Shown piece after piece: positions 1 through 9,900 of a stretch of 64,000 bases of DNA (position 1 is its first letter; every line of letters begins with the position of its first letter). Origin of the DNA: Amycolatopsis sp. CA-126428. Lineage in GTDB: Bacteria > Actinomycetota > Actinomycetes > Mycobacteriales > Pseudonocardiaceae. The translations under genes were made by a program, and so were the position numbers. The stretch spans positions 1 to 64,000 of the forward strand of contig NZ_PPHF01000087.1 of assembly GCF_002904335.1 (NCBI RefSeq). Direction: 5' to 3'. The notes below the pieces were generated by a model that had not been told where the DNA came from, made no database searches, and was given only the letters and a program-made list of their open reading frames with translations.

Positions 1-987
1 CTCGGAGCGCGGGTCGAGCCGCTCGACGTACTCCCGCGCCTGCTCCGGCGTGGTCGTCGGGCCGATCTTCAACCCGATCGGGTTGGCCAGCAGCTCGGCG
101 AACGCGATGTGCGCGCCGTCCAGCTGGCGGGTCCGCTCGCCGATCCAGAGGAAGTGCGACGAGAGGTTGTAGAGCTTCGGGTTGGCGGCGTCGGCGTTGT
201 CGAGGCGCAGCATCGAACGCTCGTAGTCGAGCAGCAGCGCCTCGTGGCTGGCGAAGATCTCCGTCGACTGCAGGGACGTGTCGGTGACGCCGCACGCCGA
301 CATGAACCGCAGGCCGCGGTCGATCTCGTTGGCCAGCGACTCGAAGCGCTGGGCGGCCGGCGAAGCCGACACGAAGTCCTTGTTCCAGTCGTGCACCTGG
401 TGCAGGTCGGCCATGCCGGCGGCGGTGAGCGCCCGGACCAGGTTCATCGCCGCGCCCGCGTTCGCGTAGGCGCGGATCATCCGGCCGGGGTCCGGCACGC
501 GCAGCTCGGGCTTGGCGACCAGGGAGTTGATGATGTCGCCGCGGTACACCGGCAGGCCCAGCGCGTCCGTCGCGGCCGAGCGCGGCTTCGCGTACTGGCC
601 GGCGATGCGGCCGACCTTGACCACCGGCAGGCTCGCGCCGTAGGTGAGCACGACGGCCATCTGCAGCAGCGTGCGCAGGTTGGCCCGGATGTGCGGCTCG
701 GTGTTGGATTCGAACGTCTCCGCGCAGTCGCCGCCCTGCAGGAGGAAGGCCTCGCCGTTGGCGACCATCGCCAGCCGGCTCTTCAGCCGGTCGATCTCGG
801 CCGGGACGGTGATCGGCGGCACGCTCTCCAGCACGCCGCGGACCCGCCGGGTCGCCTCGGGGTCGGGCCACTCCGGCTGCTGGGCGGCCGGCAGCGCCAG
901 CGCCTTGTCGAGCCGCGTCCGCAGTTCGGGCGGCAGGGGCGGCAGCTCGGGCAGTGTGTCGACGGGGACGTCCACAGTCCAGTTCAC
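1..987 (-). CDS. aroG: 3-deoxy-7-phosphoheptulonate synthase, class II (DAHP synthase), 3' end beyond window
   Basis: First enzyme of the shikimate pathway: condenses phosphoenolpyruvate and erythrose 4-phosphate to DAHP in the cytosol. The first 329 residues are present; class II enzymes are about 460 long, so the C-terminus lies to the left of the window. GGDCAETF near residues 85-92 carries the metal-binding Cys, RIAGQYAKPRS supplies phosphate-binding Arg and Lys residues, and NPIGLKIGPTTTPE near the cut edge is typical of the class. The GTG start is chosen because the family N-terminus (NWTVDVPVD) begins there and a TATCCT -10 lies 7 bases upstream, which suggests a leaderless transcript. 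It fits the aromatic and histidine biosynthesis theme of the window. Confidence 0.95.
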   Translation of the reverse strand, partial: MNWTVDVPVDTLPELPPLPPELRTRLDKALALPAAQQPEWPDPEATRRVRGVLESVPPITVPAEIDRLKSRLAMVANGEAFLLQGGDCAETFESNTEPHIRANLRTLLQMAVVLTYGASLPVVKVGRIAGQYAKPRSAATDALGLPVYRGDIINSLVAKPELRVPDPGRMIRAYANAGAAMNLVRALTAAGMADLHQVHDWNKDFVSASPAAQRFESLANEIDRGLRFMSACGVTDTSLQSTEIFASHEALLLDYERSMLRLDNADAANPKLYNLSSHFLWIGERTRQLDGAHIAFAELLANPIGLKIGPTTTPEQAREYVERLDPRSE

Positions 988-994
988 GCAGACC

Positions 995-1000
995 AGGATA
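995..1000 (-). promoter_or_regulatory. -10 element of a leaderless aroG promoter
   Basis: TATCCT on the minus strand ends 7 bases before the GTG start of aroG, with no Shine-Dalgarno sequence between. This is the usual geometry of actinobacterial leaderless promoters. Start-site mapping would be needed to confirm it. Confidence 0.5.
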
Positions 1001-1051
1001 AGGTTCGCGCCTCGAAGCGCTTCGCCCGGTTCGCCACCGCGGCCGGCGACC

Positions 1052-1083
1052 GGGGTGGCGCGGTCACGCTGCGCGACCACCCC
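1052..1083 (-). terminator. hairpin terminator after the small secreted protein gene
   Basis: GGGGTGG and CCACCCC arms with a further inner CGCG pairing lie just after the stop codon at 1105 and before the aroG promoter. There is no U-tract, as is common for high-GC actinobacterial terminators. Confidence 0.55.
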
Positions 1084-1104
1084 ACCCCGGCGGGTGCGTC
1101 CCGC

Positions 1105-1428
1105 TCAGCAGGGCCGCGCCGAGGCGACCGTCAGCCACACATTGGCGCTCGAGAACGCCGGGATCCGCGTCGGGAAACCGACGTAGTTCGGCCGGGAATA
1201 CAGGCACCAGTCGTCCTGACTGCCATTGCTTTCGGAAACCGCGGCGAACGGCGGGATGATCGACGGTTTCGGCGCTGCCGTGCAGATCGCGGTTCCGTCC
1301 GCCCCGTGGAGCCAAAGGGCTTCCGGAATGCAGATCGGGCCCCGCGCGGCGGGTTCCGCTCCCGCCGGAGGAGCCGCCAGCAGGCCCGCGGCCAGCACGG
1401 ACACGACGAAGAACAACATTCTTTTCAT
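1105..1428 (-). CDS. small secreted four-cysteine protein, possibly peptidase-inhibitor/crystallin-like
   Basis: Codes for 107 residues. Residues 1-24 form a classical Sec signal peptide (MKRMLFFVVSVLAAGLLAAP ending AGA), so the product is exported. The mature part of about 80 residues holds four Cys, enough for two disulfides. The segment WCLYSRPNYVGFPTRIP resembles a beta/gamma-crystallin or inhibitor I36 strand pattern (Cys, aromatic, NYxG, turn); that likeness is by eye and tentative. The gene stands alone between two hairpins, downstream of a secreted hydrolase on the same strand. Function unknown. Confidence 0.7.
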   Translation of the reverse strand: MKRMLFFVVSVLAAGLLAAPPAGAEPAARGPICIPEALWLHGADGTAICTAAPKPSIIPPFAAVSESNGSQDDWCLYSRPNYVGFPTRIPAFSSANVWLTVASARPC

Positions 1429-1441
1429 CGGTTTTTCCCCT

Positions 1442-1463
1442 CATTTCCCCCGAGGGGGAAATG
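1442..1463 (-). terminator. perfect hairpin after the secreted hydrolase gene
   Basis: CATTTCCCCC and GGGGGAAATG are perfect 10-base arms around a 2-base loop, immediately downstream of the hydrolase stop codon at 1470 and upstream of the start at 1428. It probably separates the two minus-strand transcripts. Confidence 0.7.
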
Positions 1464-1469
1464 TCCCCC

Positions 1470-2864
1470 TCACCCTCCAGACTGACAGGTTCCGTCGGTC
1501 GCGGGGAAGACCCCGTCACGCAGATAGCCCAGCACCGCCGCGTTTCCGCAAGCGTTTTCCCGCGTGAAGACGCCGTGCCCGCCGGCGTCGACGGTCACCA
1601 TCCGCGCGCGGGCCCCGAACGCCGCCCGCGTCTCGCGCGCGCCGGACAGCGGGGTCGCCGGGTCGCGCAGGTTCTGCACCAGCAGGACGTTCGCCGGGCC
1701 GGGGCCGCCCACGCGCACCGGCGGCTCGGCGCGTTCGACGGGCCAGAACGCGCACGGGTTCACGTTCGCCGCGGCCGGGCCGAACATCGGGTGCCGCGCC
1801 CGTTCGCGTTCGACCGCGCGCTGGTAGTAGCCGACCTGCTCGGGCCAGTCGGCGTCGTTGCAGAGCACCTGCAGCTGCAGCGCGGCGTGGTTGTCGGCGG
1901 CGGGCGGCCCGGCCGTCGTGCGCGCGGTGCCCGCCCAGTTCCGGGCCACGGCCGGGAAGGACGCGTCGTCGTAGAGGCCGTTCCACGTGTCCGACCGGAA
2001 CCCGGGCCCGCGGACGGCGGCGAGCTCGAAGAACTTCGCCGTCACCGCCGCCGGCGTCCGCCCCAGGTGGTAGACGTCGTCGCGCTGGGCGGCCCACGCG
2101 GCGAAGTCCGGGAAGCGGTCTTCGAAGCCTTCGGCGAACCGCTGGTTGCCGCGGACGTCGAGGCCACGCGGGCCGAGGACGCTGTCGAGCACGATCCGGT
2201 CCGTGCGGGCCGGGAACATCGACGCGTAGGCGGCGCCGAGGTAGCTGCCGTAGGAGACGCCGTAGTAGGAGATCTTCTTCTCCCCCAGCGCTTCCCGGAT
2301 CCGGTCGAGGTCGCGGGCGGTGTTCGCGGTCGTCATGTGCGGCAGCAGGTCCTTTGTGGACGCGGAACCGCACTTTTCGGCTACGGCCCGCGCTTTCGCC
2401 GCCGTGGCGACGACGTCCCGCGGCCCGCCGGCGTACGGGCCGAGCACGGCACCGCGCTCTTCCGGCGTCGTCATGCCGCAGGTCACCGGCGTGCTGTAGG
2501 TGGTGCCGCGGGGGTCGAAGCCGATGACGTCGTAGGCGTCCGGCAGGCCGGAGCCGCCCAGGCGCTGCTGCAGCTGGGCGGGCATGGCGAGCCCGGGGCT
2601 GCCCGGCCCGCCGGGGTTCATCAGCAGCACGCCGCGGCGCCGGCCGGGGGTGCCGAGGTGGCGGGACAGGGTGAGCTCGATGGTGCGGCCCGGGTGCGCG
2701 TAGTCGAGCGGCACGCGCAGGGTGGCGCATTCGAGGCCGGCGGCCGGGGACGGCGACATGCCGTAGTCCGGGCAGGGGGCCGTCCACTGGAGGTTCGGGG
2801 CCGCCTCCGCCGGAGGTGCCGCGAGCGAGGGGAGGAAAGCCAGCGCGATCAGGGTTTTTCGCAT
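1470..2864 (-). CDS. secreted alpha/beta hydrolase of the tripeptidyl-aminopeptidase (TAP) type
   Basis: Codes for 464 residues with a Sec signal peptide (MRKTLIALAFLPSLAAPPAEA). An upstream in-frame start at 2885 would add seven charged residues ahead of the signal, so 2864 is preferred. The family hallmarks are visible: the oxyanion segment NPGGPGSPG near 90, the nucleophile elbow GVSYGSYLG (Ser) near 210, an acid region RDPATPLSGAR near 405 and the catalytic His in GGHGVF near 435, within a C-terminal TAP-like domain. Such enzymes are extracellular and cleave amino-terminal peptides or hydrophobic esters; the exact substrate cannot be read from sequence. A hairpin follows the stop. Confidence 0.88.
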   Translation of the reverse strand: MRKTLIALAFLPSLAAPPAEAAPNLQWTAPCPDYGMSPSPAAGLECATLRVPLDYAHPGRTIELTLSRHLGTPGRRRGVLLMNPGGPGSPGLAMPAQLQQRLGGSGLPDAYDVIGFDPRGTTYSTPVTCGMTTPEERGAVLGPYAGGPRDVVATAAKARAVAEKCGSASTKDLLPHMTTANTARDLDRIREALGEKKISYYGVSYGSYLGAAYASMFPARTDRIVLDSVLGPRGLDVRGNQRFAEGFEDRFPDFAAWAAQRDDVYHLGRTPAAVTAKFFELAAVRGPGFRSDTWNGLYDDASFPAVARNWAGTARTTAGPPAADNHAALQLQVLCNDADWPEQVGYYQRAVERERARHPMFGPAAANVNPCAFWPVERAEPPVRVGGPGPANVLLVQNLRDPATPLSGARETRAAFGARARMVTVDAGGHGVFTRENACGNAAVLGYLRDGVFPATDGTCQSGG

Positions 2865-2898
2865 GCCCCGAGCGTGCCGGGGCACGCCCGCGCCCGAC

Positions 2899-2941
2899 GT
2901 CAGCCCAGGGACCGGAACTCCCGCTCCGCCCCTGGGCTGAC
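2899..2941 (-). terminator. hairpin terminator of the secreted serine protease gene
   Basis: GTCAGCCCAGGG and CCCTGGGCTGAC form perfect 12-base arms with a 19-base loop, starting six bases after the protease stop codon at 2947 and before the hydrolase gene on the same strand. Confidence 0.75.
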
Positions 2942-2946
2942 GGGGA

Positions 2947-3834
2947 TCACGCGGCTTGCGCGCGGTTGTACAGGTTCTGCGCGTCGGTGCCGAAGTACGG
3001 CCCGAACATGTAGCCCGGCAGGAAGTTGTAGCCGAAGCTGTTCACCGAGGCCTGCACGCCGGCGCCGGTGCCCTCGTTGAACGAGAGGAACCACGGGCCG
3101 CCGCTGGAACCGCCGGTCATGTTGCACTGCATGCCGTGGTCCTGGGTCAGCAGGAAGTCGGTGAAGGTGCTGCCGCTGCAGTAGATCAGCTTGGTGCCGT
3201 CGTAGGGCGCCGCGGCCGGGTAGCCGAAGGTGTACATGTTCTGGTTCTTCGGCTGGTTGAAGGCGATGCCCTGCGCGCCGACGACATCGGTGAGCCGCTG
3301 GCCGTTGAGCGGGTTCACGACGGCCATGCCGACGTCGTAGTTGATGTCCTCACTGGCTTCCCATTGCGGCGTGGTGAGGGTGGTCTTCGCCGTCCACTGG
3401 CCGTAGGGGGCGTTGCCGTTGTTGTAGCCGGGCACGAAGGTCCATTGGGTGTGCCAGGTGCCCTGGTACTTCACGCAGTGCCCGGCGGTGACGACGACGC
3501 TGCCGTTGGTGCTGGTGACGGCGTCCCCGGAGCAGGAGGCCTTCTGGCCGTTGAAGAGGAAGAACACGCGCCCGGCGGTCTGGGTGACCTTGCCGCCGCC
3601 GGTCCAGAGCCCACCGCCGTTCGGGATGCTCCGGATGATTTGGCTCTGTCCCTTGGCCACGTCCTTCGGCGTTGCGGCCGGAGCTTTGACGAGGGAGTCC
3701 ATCGGGACGGCCGCCCGCATGGCATCGGGCGTCCAGAAGGGCTTCGGCGCGGCCTGGGCGGGCGCGCCGACCAGGGCGAACGCGAGGGAGAGGACGGCGG
3801 TGACCACCGCGGCCCGGAGTTTCGTGTGCTTCAA
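2947..3834 (-). CDS. secreted trypsin-like serine protease
   Basis: Codes for 295 residues from a TTG start with a good Shine-Dalgarno (GGAAGG, 9 bases upstream); the frame stays open much further upstream, but that stretch is antisense to the pentapeptide gene and lacks a signal peptide. Residues 1-28 form a Sec signal ending PAQA. The catalytic triad is visible: His in VVTAGHCV, Asp in NYDVGM and Ser in TGGSSGGPW. Spacing and overall length match secreted V8/trypsin-fold peptidases of actinobacteria with a short N-terminal propeptide (about residues 29-80). It likely acts extracellularly on proteins. It is transcribed alone and ends at a strong hairpin. Confidence 0.88.
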   Translation of the reverse strand: MKHTKLRAAVVTAVLSLAFALVGAPAQAAPKPFWTPDAMRAAVPMDSLVKAPAATPKDVAKGQSQIIRSIPNGGGLWTGGGKVTQTAGRVFFLFNGQKASCSGDAVTSTNGSVVVTAGHCVKYQGTWHTQWTFVPGYNNGNAPYGQWTAKTTLTTPQWEASEDINYDVGMAVVNPLNGQRLTDVVGAQGIAFNQPKNQNMYTFGYPAAAPYDGTKLIYCSGSTFTDFLLTQDHGMQCNMTGGSSGGPWFLSFNEGTGAGVQASVNSFGYNFLPGYMFGPYFGTDAQNLYNRAQAA

Positions 3835-3978
3835 GACGCCCCACCTTCCGCAGAAGTGAATCGTCGCAAAGGCGACACAACTACTCGAAAGTAATTGCCG
3901 TTGTACAGACTGCACAGCCGCCGTCCGGCCTAACCGGCTCGCTGTAGCACTTCCGCCGGCAGCGACGACACTCCCAGC

Positions 3979-5331
3979 GTGAAACGCCCAGATCACGAGG
4001 CCGCCGATCAGCCCTACCCCGTCCTGTCGAACAGGACGATCACCTGGGCGGCGGTGGCGTTGATCCTCTTCGGCGGCGGGCTGGCGACAATCCTCCTGAT
4101 CACCTTCGGCGACGGCCGGCACGACGCCCAGCTCGAGGCGATCAAGACGGCCGGCACGATCGTGCTCGGCACCGGCGGCGCGGCGGCACTGTGGCTCACC
4201 GCGAGGCGCCAGCGGACGAGCGAAATCGCCCTGATCCAGAAGCACCTCGACCAGCTGGCCATCGATCGCGCGCACAAGCTGCAGGAGGAGGTCGCCAGAA
4301 GTGGAGAGGCGGACGCGGAGTCGCGCAGGATCACCGAGCTCTACGGCCGCGCGGTGGACCAGCTCGGCTCCGACAAGGCCCCCGTGCGCCTCGGCGGTCT
4401 TTACGCGCTGCGCCGGCTCGCCCAGGACAATCCGGAACAACGGCAAACCATCGTGGATGTGCTCTGCGCCTACCTCCGGATGCCCTATGAGGCAGCAGAG
4501 GGAACTCAGGAGGAGCAGGTGCGCCTGGCGGCCGAGCGCGTGTTGACAAAGCACCTCCGGCCAGGCAACGACGCCACCTTCTGGACCGGAATCGAAATCG
4601 ACCTCAACCACGCGACGCTGACGAACTTCGACCTTTCACACTGCCGATTCGGCCCCGCCGACTTCACCGGCACGCGATTTATCGGAACTTCGAAATTCGG
4701 TCACGCAGAATTCACCGGACCTGTTTCCTTCCGCGAGGCATTGTTTTGCGGCAGTGTCGACTTCGAAAAAGCGGAATTCGGCGACACGGCACACTTCACC
4801 ACAGCCACCTTCGAAGGCTTTACCAACTTCAGAAATGCCCGCTTCGCGAAAATTCTCGGCTTCATACGCGCGACCATGTCTGGTGACACATACTTCAGTG
4901 GATGCATCTTCCAGGAGCAAGTGGCTTTCACCGGGTCCAATTTCGTCAAGGCCGCCACGTTCACCGGTTCAGAGTTCATGCACGAAGCAGACTTCGGCGG
5001 AACCAATTTTCAGCAAGGCGCCGGCTTCCTGTCGGCGGAGTTTGCGAATATCTCTTGGTTCTTCAGGGCGAAGTTCCATGGTCCGACATTTATCCTCGAC
5101 GGCTCTTTCAAGAATTTTCCCTTCAACACAACCGAACCCGATGGACCGCTCAAAGAGAAGACTGTCTGGTGCTGGGCGCGTATCGATCTCGGAGAGTCGA
5201 AGCGCCACGTATGGCCTCGGAACTGGGTGGTCGAGCCCTCACCCGACCGTCCGGACGGGGTGACCGAAGGCCGTTGGGGCCGGCTATTACCCCGGGACGA
5301 ATCGCTCCGGGCATCCCTACTCGACGGCTGA
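3979..5331 (+). CDS. membrane-anchored pentapeptide-repeat protein
   Basis: Codes for 450 residues from GTG. Two hydrophobic segments lie near residues 22-48 and 54-74, followed by a charged, coiled-coil-like stretch (about 75-120) and a helical region. From about residue 205 to 375 comes a run of A(D/N)LXX- and XFXX-type pentapeptides such as ADFTG, TRFIG, AEFTG and VDFEK, with Phe in the central position, which should fold as a right-handed quadrilateral beta-helix. Function of this class is usually unknown; a scaffold or surface-interaction role at the membrane is inference. The repeat part is less GC-rich than its neighbours. It converges on gltD with a shared terminator. Confidence 0.8.
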   Translation: MKRPDHEAADQPYPVLSNRTITWAAVALILFGGGLATILLITFGDGRHDAQLEAIKTAGTIVLGTGGAAALWLTARRQRTSEIALIQKHLDQLAIDRAHKLQEEVARSGEADAESRRITELYGRAVDQLGSDKAPVRLGGLYALRRLAQDNPEQRQTIVDVLCAYLRMPYEAAEGTQEEQVRLAAERVLTKHLRPGNDATFWTGIEIDLNHATLTNFDLSHCRFGPADFTGTRFIGTSKFGHAEFTGPVSFREALFCGSVDFEKAEFGDTAHFTTATFEGFTNFRNARFAKILGFIRATMSGDTYFSGCIFQEQVAFTGSNFVKAATFTGSEFMHEADFGGTNFQQGAGFLSAEFANISWFFRAKFHGPTFILDGSFKNFPFNTTEPDGPLKEKTVWCWARIDLGESKRHVWPRNWVVEPSPDRPDGVTEGRWGRLLPRDESLRASLLDG

Positions 5332-5336
5332 ACCAA

Positions 5337-5373
5337 GAAGAGGGCACCCGGCGCGCAGCCGGATGCCCTCTTC
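5337..5373. terminator. bidirectional hairpin between the pentapeptide gene and gltD
   Basis: GAAGAGGGCA and TGCCCTCTTC form perfect 10-base arms, with an inner CCGG/CCGG pairing in the loop. It sits between two convergent stop codons (5331 and 5382), so it can end transcripts from both sides. Confidence 0.8.
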
Positions 5374-5381
5374 CGAACGGA

Positions 5382-6890
5382 TCAGACGACCGCGAGCGGC
5401 AACGCCGTCGGGTGCACCGGCGCCGGCAGGTCCGACGCGCCTGTCAGGTACGTGTCCACCGCGTTGGCCACCGACCGGCCCTCCGCGATCGCCCACACCA
5501 CCAGCGACGCCCCGCGGTGCGCGTCACCGCAGACGAACACGCCCGGGGTCTCCGTCTGCCAGTCCGCGCCGCACGACAGGGTTCCGCGGCGGGTCAGTGA
5601 CAGGCCCAGGCCGCCCAGCAGGGGCATCTCCTCGACGCCTTCGAAGCCGATCGCCAGCAACACCAGGTCGGCCGGGAGTGTCTCGATCTCGTCGTTGACC
5701 GGGATGACCTCGCGGCGGCCCGTCGCCGGGTCCTTCTGCACGCGGACCTGCTGCAGCTCCACGCCCGTCACGCGACCCTCGGGAGAACCGGCGAACCGCT
5801 TGACCGCCACCGCGAACTTCCGCTCGCCCGCCTCCTCGTGCGCCGCGTACGTGCGCAGGATGTACGGCCAAGTCGGCCACGGCGACCGAGAATCGTCGCG
5901 GGTGGCGGGCGGCATCGGGTACTGGTCGAGCTGCGTCACCGACAGCGCGCCCTGGCGGGTCGCCGTTCCGTACGAGTCCGCGCCGGTGTCGCCGCCGCCG
6001 ATGATCAGGACGTGCTTGCCCTTCGCGTCGATCGCCGGGGGGCCGTCGCCCTCGACGTACTTGTTGGCCGGCACCAGGTGCTCCATCGCCAGGTGGATGC
6101 CCGCCAGCTCGCGGCCCGGCGTCGTCGTGTCGTCGCGGCCGCGCAGGGCGCCGACCGCGAGCACGACCGCGTCGTACTGCGCGCGCAGGTCCTCCACCGA
6201 CAGGTCGACGCCGACCTCGCAGCCCGTCACGAACCGGGTGCCTTCCTTGCGCAGCTGCGCCAGGCGGCGGTCGAGGACCTTCTTCTCCATCTTGAACTCG
6301 GGGATGCCGTAGCGCAGCAGGCCGCCGAGGCGGTCGTCGCGCTCGAACACCGTGACCTCGTGCCCGGCGCGGGTCAGCTGCTGGGCGGCGGCGAGCCCGG
6401 CCGGCCCGGAGCCGACGACCGCGACCCGGCGGCCACTGGACACTTCGGACACCTGCGGCTGGACGTAGCCCGCTTCCCAGGACTGGTCGGCGATCGTCTG
6501 CTCGACGCGCTTGATCGCCACCGGCCCGCCCGAGAGCGGCGAGATCGACAGCACGCAGCCCGCCTCGCACGGCGCCGGGCACAGCTTCCCGGTGAACTCG
6601 GGGAAGTTGTTGGTCGCGTGCAGCCGGTCGCTCGCCGCGGCCCAGTCGCCGCGGCGGACCAGGTCGTTCCACTCCGGGATGAGGTTGCCCAGCGGGCAGC
6701 CGGAGCCGCCGGAGTGGCAGAACGGGATGCCGCAGTCCATGCACCGCGACGCCTGCTTGCGCACCTTCTCGTTGCGCTCAGCGGAAGGAACGTCCGCGTA
6801 GACCTCGCCCCACGAAGAAAGCCGTTCGTCGTAGGACTTCTTCGGCGGCTCTTCGCGGTCGTACTTCAGGAAACCGGTCGGGTCAGCCAC
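5382..6890 (-). CDS. gltD: glutamate synthase (NADPH) small subunit
   Basis: Codes for 502 residues. The subunit passes electrons from NADPH through FAD and [4Fe-4S] centres to GltB, which makes glutamate from glutamine and 2-oxoglutarate. N-terminal cysteine clusters (CMDCGIPFC, SGCPLGN, CPAPCEAGC) near residues 45-115 bind Fe-S. VVGSGPAGLAAAQQL near 152 is the FAD dinucleotide motif and IIGGGDTGADSYGTA near 295 the NADPH one. The GTG start gives the family N-terminus ADPTGFLKYDR; the frame runs on upstream but only as antisense-free noise within gltB. It lies 68 bases downstream of gltB and is presumably co-transcribed. Confidence 0.96.
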   Translation of the reverse strand: MADPTGFLKYDREEPPKKSYDERLSSWGEVYADVPSAERNEKVRKQASRCMDCGIPFCHSGGSGCPLGNLIPEWNDLVRRGDWAAASDRLHATNNFPEFTGKLCPAPCEAGCVLSISPLSGGPVAIKRVEQTIADQSWEAGYVQPQVSEVSSGRRVAVVGSGPAGLAAAQQLTRAGHEVTVFERDDRLGGLLRYGIPEFKMEKKVLDRRLAQLRKEGTRFVTGCEVGVDLSVEDLRAQYDAVVLAVGALRGRDDTTTPGRELAGIHLAMEHLVPANKYVEGDGPPAIDAKGKHVLIIGGGDTGADSYGTATRQGALSVTQLDQYPMPPATRDDSRSPWPTWPYILRTYAAHEEAGERKFAVAVKRFAGSPEGRVTGVELQQVRVQKDPATGRREVIPVNDEIETLPADLVLLAIGFEGVEEMPLLGGLGLSLTRRGTLSCGADWQTETPGVFVCGDAHRGASLVVWAIAEGRSVANAVDTYLTGASDLPAPVHPTALPLAVV

Positions 6891-6958
6891 GAGCGGCCCC
6901 TGTGTCCTGCGGGATACCCGCACCCAGTCGGCCCTCGTGGCCGGGGCTCCGCCAATTG

Positions 6959-9900
6959 TCAGCCACGAGCTGCCTCCATGATCGCTTCGTCGACGTCGCG
7001 GCCGGCGGCACGCGCCGCCTTCGCCGCGTCCAGGACCCGCTGGTAGTCGCGCGGCATCACCTTCGTGAACGCCACCGACCGGCGCGGCCAGTCGCCGAGC
7101 AGCGAGGCCGCCACCGCGGAGCGGGTGAGATCGTAGTGCTGTTGCACGGTTTTCTTCAGCCACGCCAGGTCGTCGGCGGTCGGCCGCAGCAGGTCCACCA
7201 TGTCCTGGTTGACCTTCTTCGCGTCGACGTCGAGGACGAAGGCGATGCCGCCGGACATGCCGGCCGCCAGGTTGCGCCCGGTCGGGCCGAGCACCACCGC
7301 GCGGCCGCCGGTCATGTACTCGAAGGCGTGGTCGCCGACGCCCTCGGCGACGACCGTGGCGCCGGAGTTGCGGACGCAGAAGCGTTCGCCGACCTGGCCG
7401 CGCAGGAAGATCTCGCCGCCGGTGGACCCGTAGGCGATCGTGTTGCCCGCGATCGTCTGCGCTTCCGCGGCGAAGGACGCCTGCGGGTCGGGGCGGACGA
7501 TGATCCGGCCGCCGGAGAGGCCCTTGCCGACGTAGTCGTTCGCGTCGCCGACCATGTCGAGGGTGATGCCGCGCGGCAGGAACGCGCCGAGCGACTGGCC
7601 CGCCGACCCGGTGAGGGTGACGTGGATCGTGCCCTCGGGCAGGCCGTCCCCGCCGTAGCGGCGGGTGATCTCCGAGCCGAGCAGCGTGCCGACGGTCCGG
7701 TTGACGTTGCGCACCGGCAGCTCGATGTTCACCTGGTGCGCGTCTTCCAAGGCCGCCTCGGCGAGCTGGATCAGCGTGCGGTCCAGGGCGTGCTCGAGGC
7801 CGTGGTCCTGGCCGCGGGTGCGCCGCTTCGCGCCGCCGTACGGGGTCTCGGCCGGCATCTCGAAGATCGGCGCCAGGTCCAGACCGGACGCCTTCCAGTG
7901 GTCGACGGCCTCGTCGGTGTCCAGCAGCTCGGCGTGGCCGATGGCCTCGTCGAGGGTGCGGAAGCCCAGCGCCGCCAGGGTTTCCCGGACTTCTTCGGCG
8001 ACGAACTTGAAGAAGTTCACCACGTGCTCGACCTGGCCGGTGTAGCGCTTGCGCAGCTCCGGGCTCTGCGTGGCGACGCCGACCGGGCAGGTGTCGAGGT
8101 GGCAGACGCGCATCATGATGCAGCCCGCGACGACGAGGGGGGCCGTCGCGAAGCCGTACTCCTCGGCGCCGAGCAGCGCCGCGACGACGACGTCGCGCCC
8201 GGTCTTCATGGCGCCGTCCACCTGCACGGTGATGCGGTCGCGCAAGCCGTTGAGCAGCAACGTCTGCTGGGTCTCGGCGAGGCCGATCTCCCACGGCGTG
8301 CCCGCGTGCTTGAGCGAGTTCATCGGCGACGCGCCGGTGCCGCCGTCGTGGCCCGAGATGAGCACGACGTCGGCGTGGGCCTTGGACACGCCGGCCGCGA
8401 CCGTGCCGACCCCCAGCGCGGACACCAGCTTCACGTGGATGCGGGCGTGCTCGTTGGCGTTCTTGAGGTCGTGGATCAGCTGGGCCAGGTCCTCGATGGA
8501 GTAGATGTCGTGGTGCGGCGGCGGCGAAATGAGGCCGACGCCCGGCGTGGAGTGCCGGGTGCGCGCGATCCACGGGTACACCTTGTTCGGCGGCAGCTGG
8601 CCGCCCTCGCCGGGCTTCGCGCCCTGCGCCATCTTGATCTGGATGTCGTCGGCGTTGACCAGGTACTCGCTCGTGACGCCGAAGCGCCCCGAAGCGACCT
8701 GCTTGATCGCGCTGCGGCGCTCGGGGTCGTAGAGCCGCTCGGGGTCTTCGCCGCCCTCACCGGTGTTGGAGCGGCCGCCGATCCGGTTCATCGCGATGGC
8801 CAGGGTTTCGTGCGCCTCGGCCGAGATCGAGCCGTACGACATCGCGCCGGTGTTGAAGCGCTTGAAGATGGCCTCGGCGGGCTCGACCTCGTCGAGCGGC
8901 ACCGGCTCGCGGACGCCGTCCTTGAACGCGAACAGCCCGCGCAGCGTGCCGCCCTCGCGGTAGAGGCGGTGCACCTCTTCGGTGTACTTGCGGTAGACCT
9001 CGTCGCGGCCGGTCTTGGACGCGTGCTGCAGCAGGAACACCGTCTCCGGCGTGAACAGGTGCAGCTCGCCCTCGCGGCGGTAGGCGTACTCGCCGCCCGT
9101 GTCGAGTCCACGGTGGACGCGATCGGTCGGGTTTTCCGGGTACGCGCGGCGGTGGCGCGTCGCGACCTCTTCGGCGAGCACCTCGAGGCCGACGCCGCCG
9201 AGCTTCGACGACGTCCCGGTGAAGTACTCGTCGAGCAGGTCCTGGCTCAGGCCGAGGGATTCGAAGACCTGGGCGGCGGTGTACGCGCCGACCGTGGAGA
9301 TGCCCATCTTGGACATGATCTTCAGGACGCCCTTGACCAGCGCCTGCACGTAGTTGCGGATCGCCTTGGCGGCCTCGATGCCGGTGACCGCGCCCTGCCC
9401 GATCATGTCTTCGATGGTCTCGAAGGCCAGGTACGGGTTGACCGCGGCGGCGCCGTAGCCGAGCAGCAGCGCGATGTGGTGCACCTCGCGCGCGTCCCCG
9501 GATTCGACGACCAGCGCGACGCGCAGGCGCTCCTTGGTGCGGACCAGGTGGTGGTGCACCGCGGAAACCAGCAGCAGCGACGGGATCGGCGCCATCCGGT
9601 GGTCGGAGTCGCGGTCGGACAGCACGAGCGTGCGCGCGCCGGCCGCGATGGCTTCGGAGGCCTCCCGCCGGACGCGTTCGATCGCGCCGGCGAGCGCTTC
9701 CGCTCCACCGTCCACTTCGTACAGTCCGGAAAGGACGCTGCAGGCGAAGCCGGGGAGGTCGCCGTCGTCGTTGATGTGGATGAGCTTGGCGAGCTCGTCG
9801 TTGTCGATGACCGGGTACGGCAGCTTCAGGTGGCGGCAGGACGCCGGGCCGGGGGCCAGCAGGTTGCGTTCCGGGCCCATGATCCGCGCCATGCAGGTGA

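Noticed and set aside
109..1485. 458-codon plus-strand frame over aroG and the small secreted gene
   Set aside because: Antisense of two real minus-strand genes; no domain and heavily Arg/Gly-biased.
5382..8573. 1,063-codon frame that would fuse gltD to the gltB region
   Set aside because: Only the part from 6890 down is gltD; the upstream part is an out-of-frame read of gltB without protein-like character.
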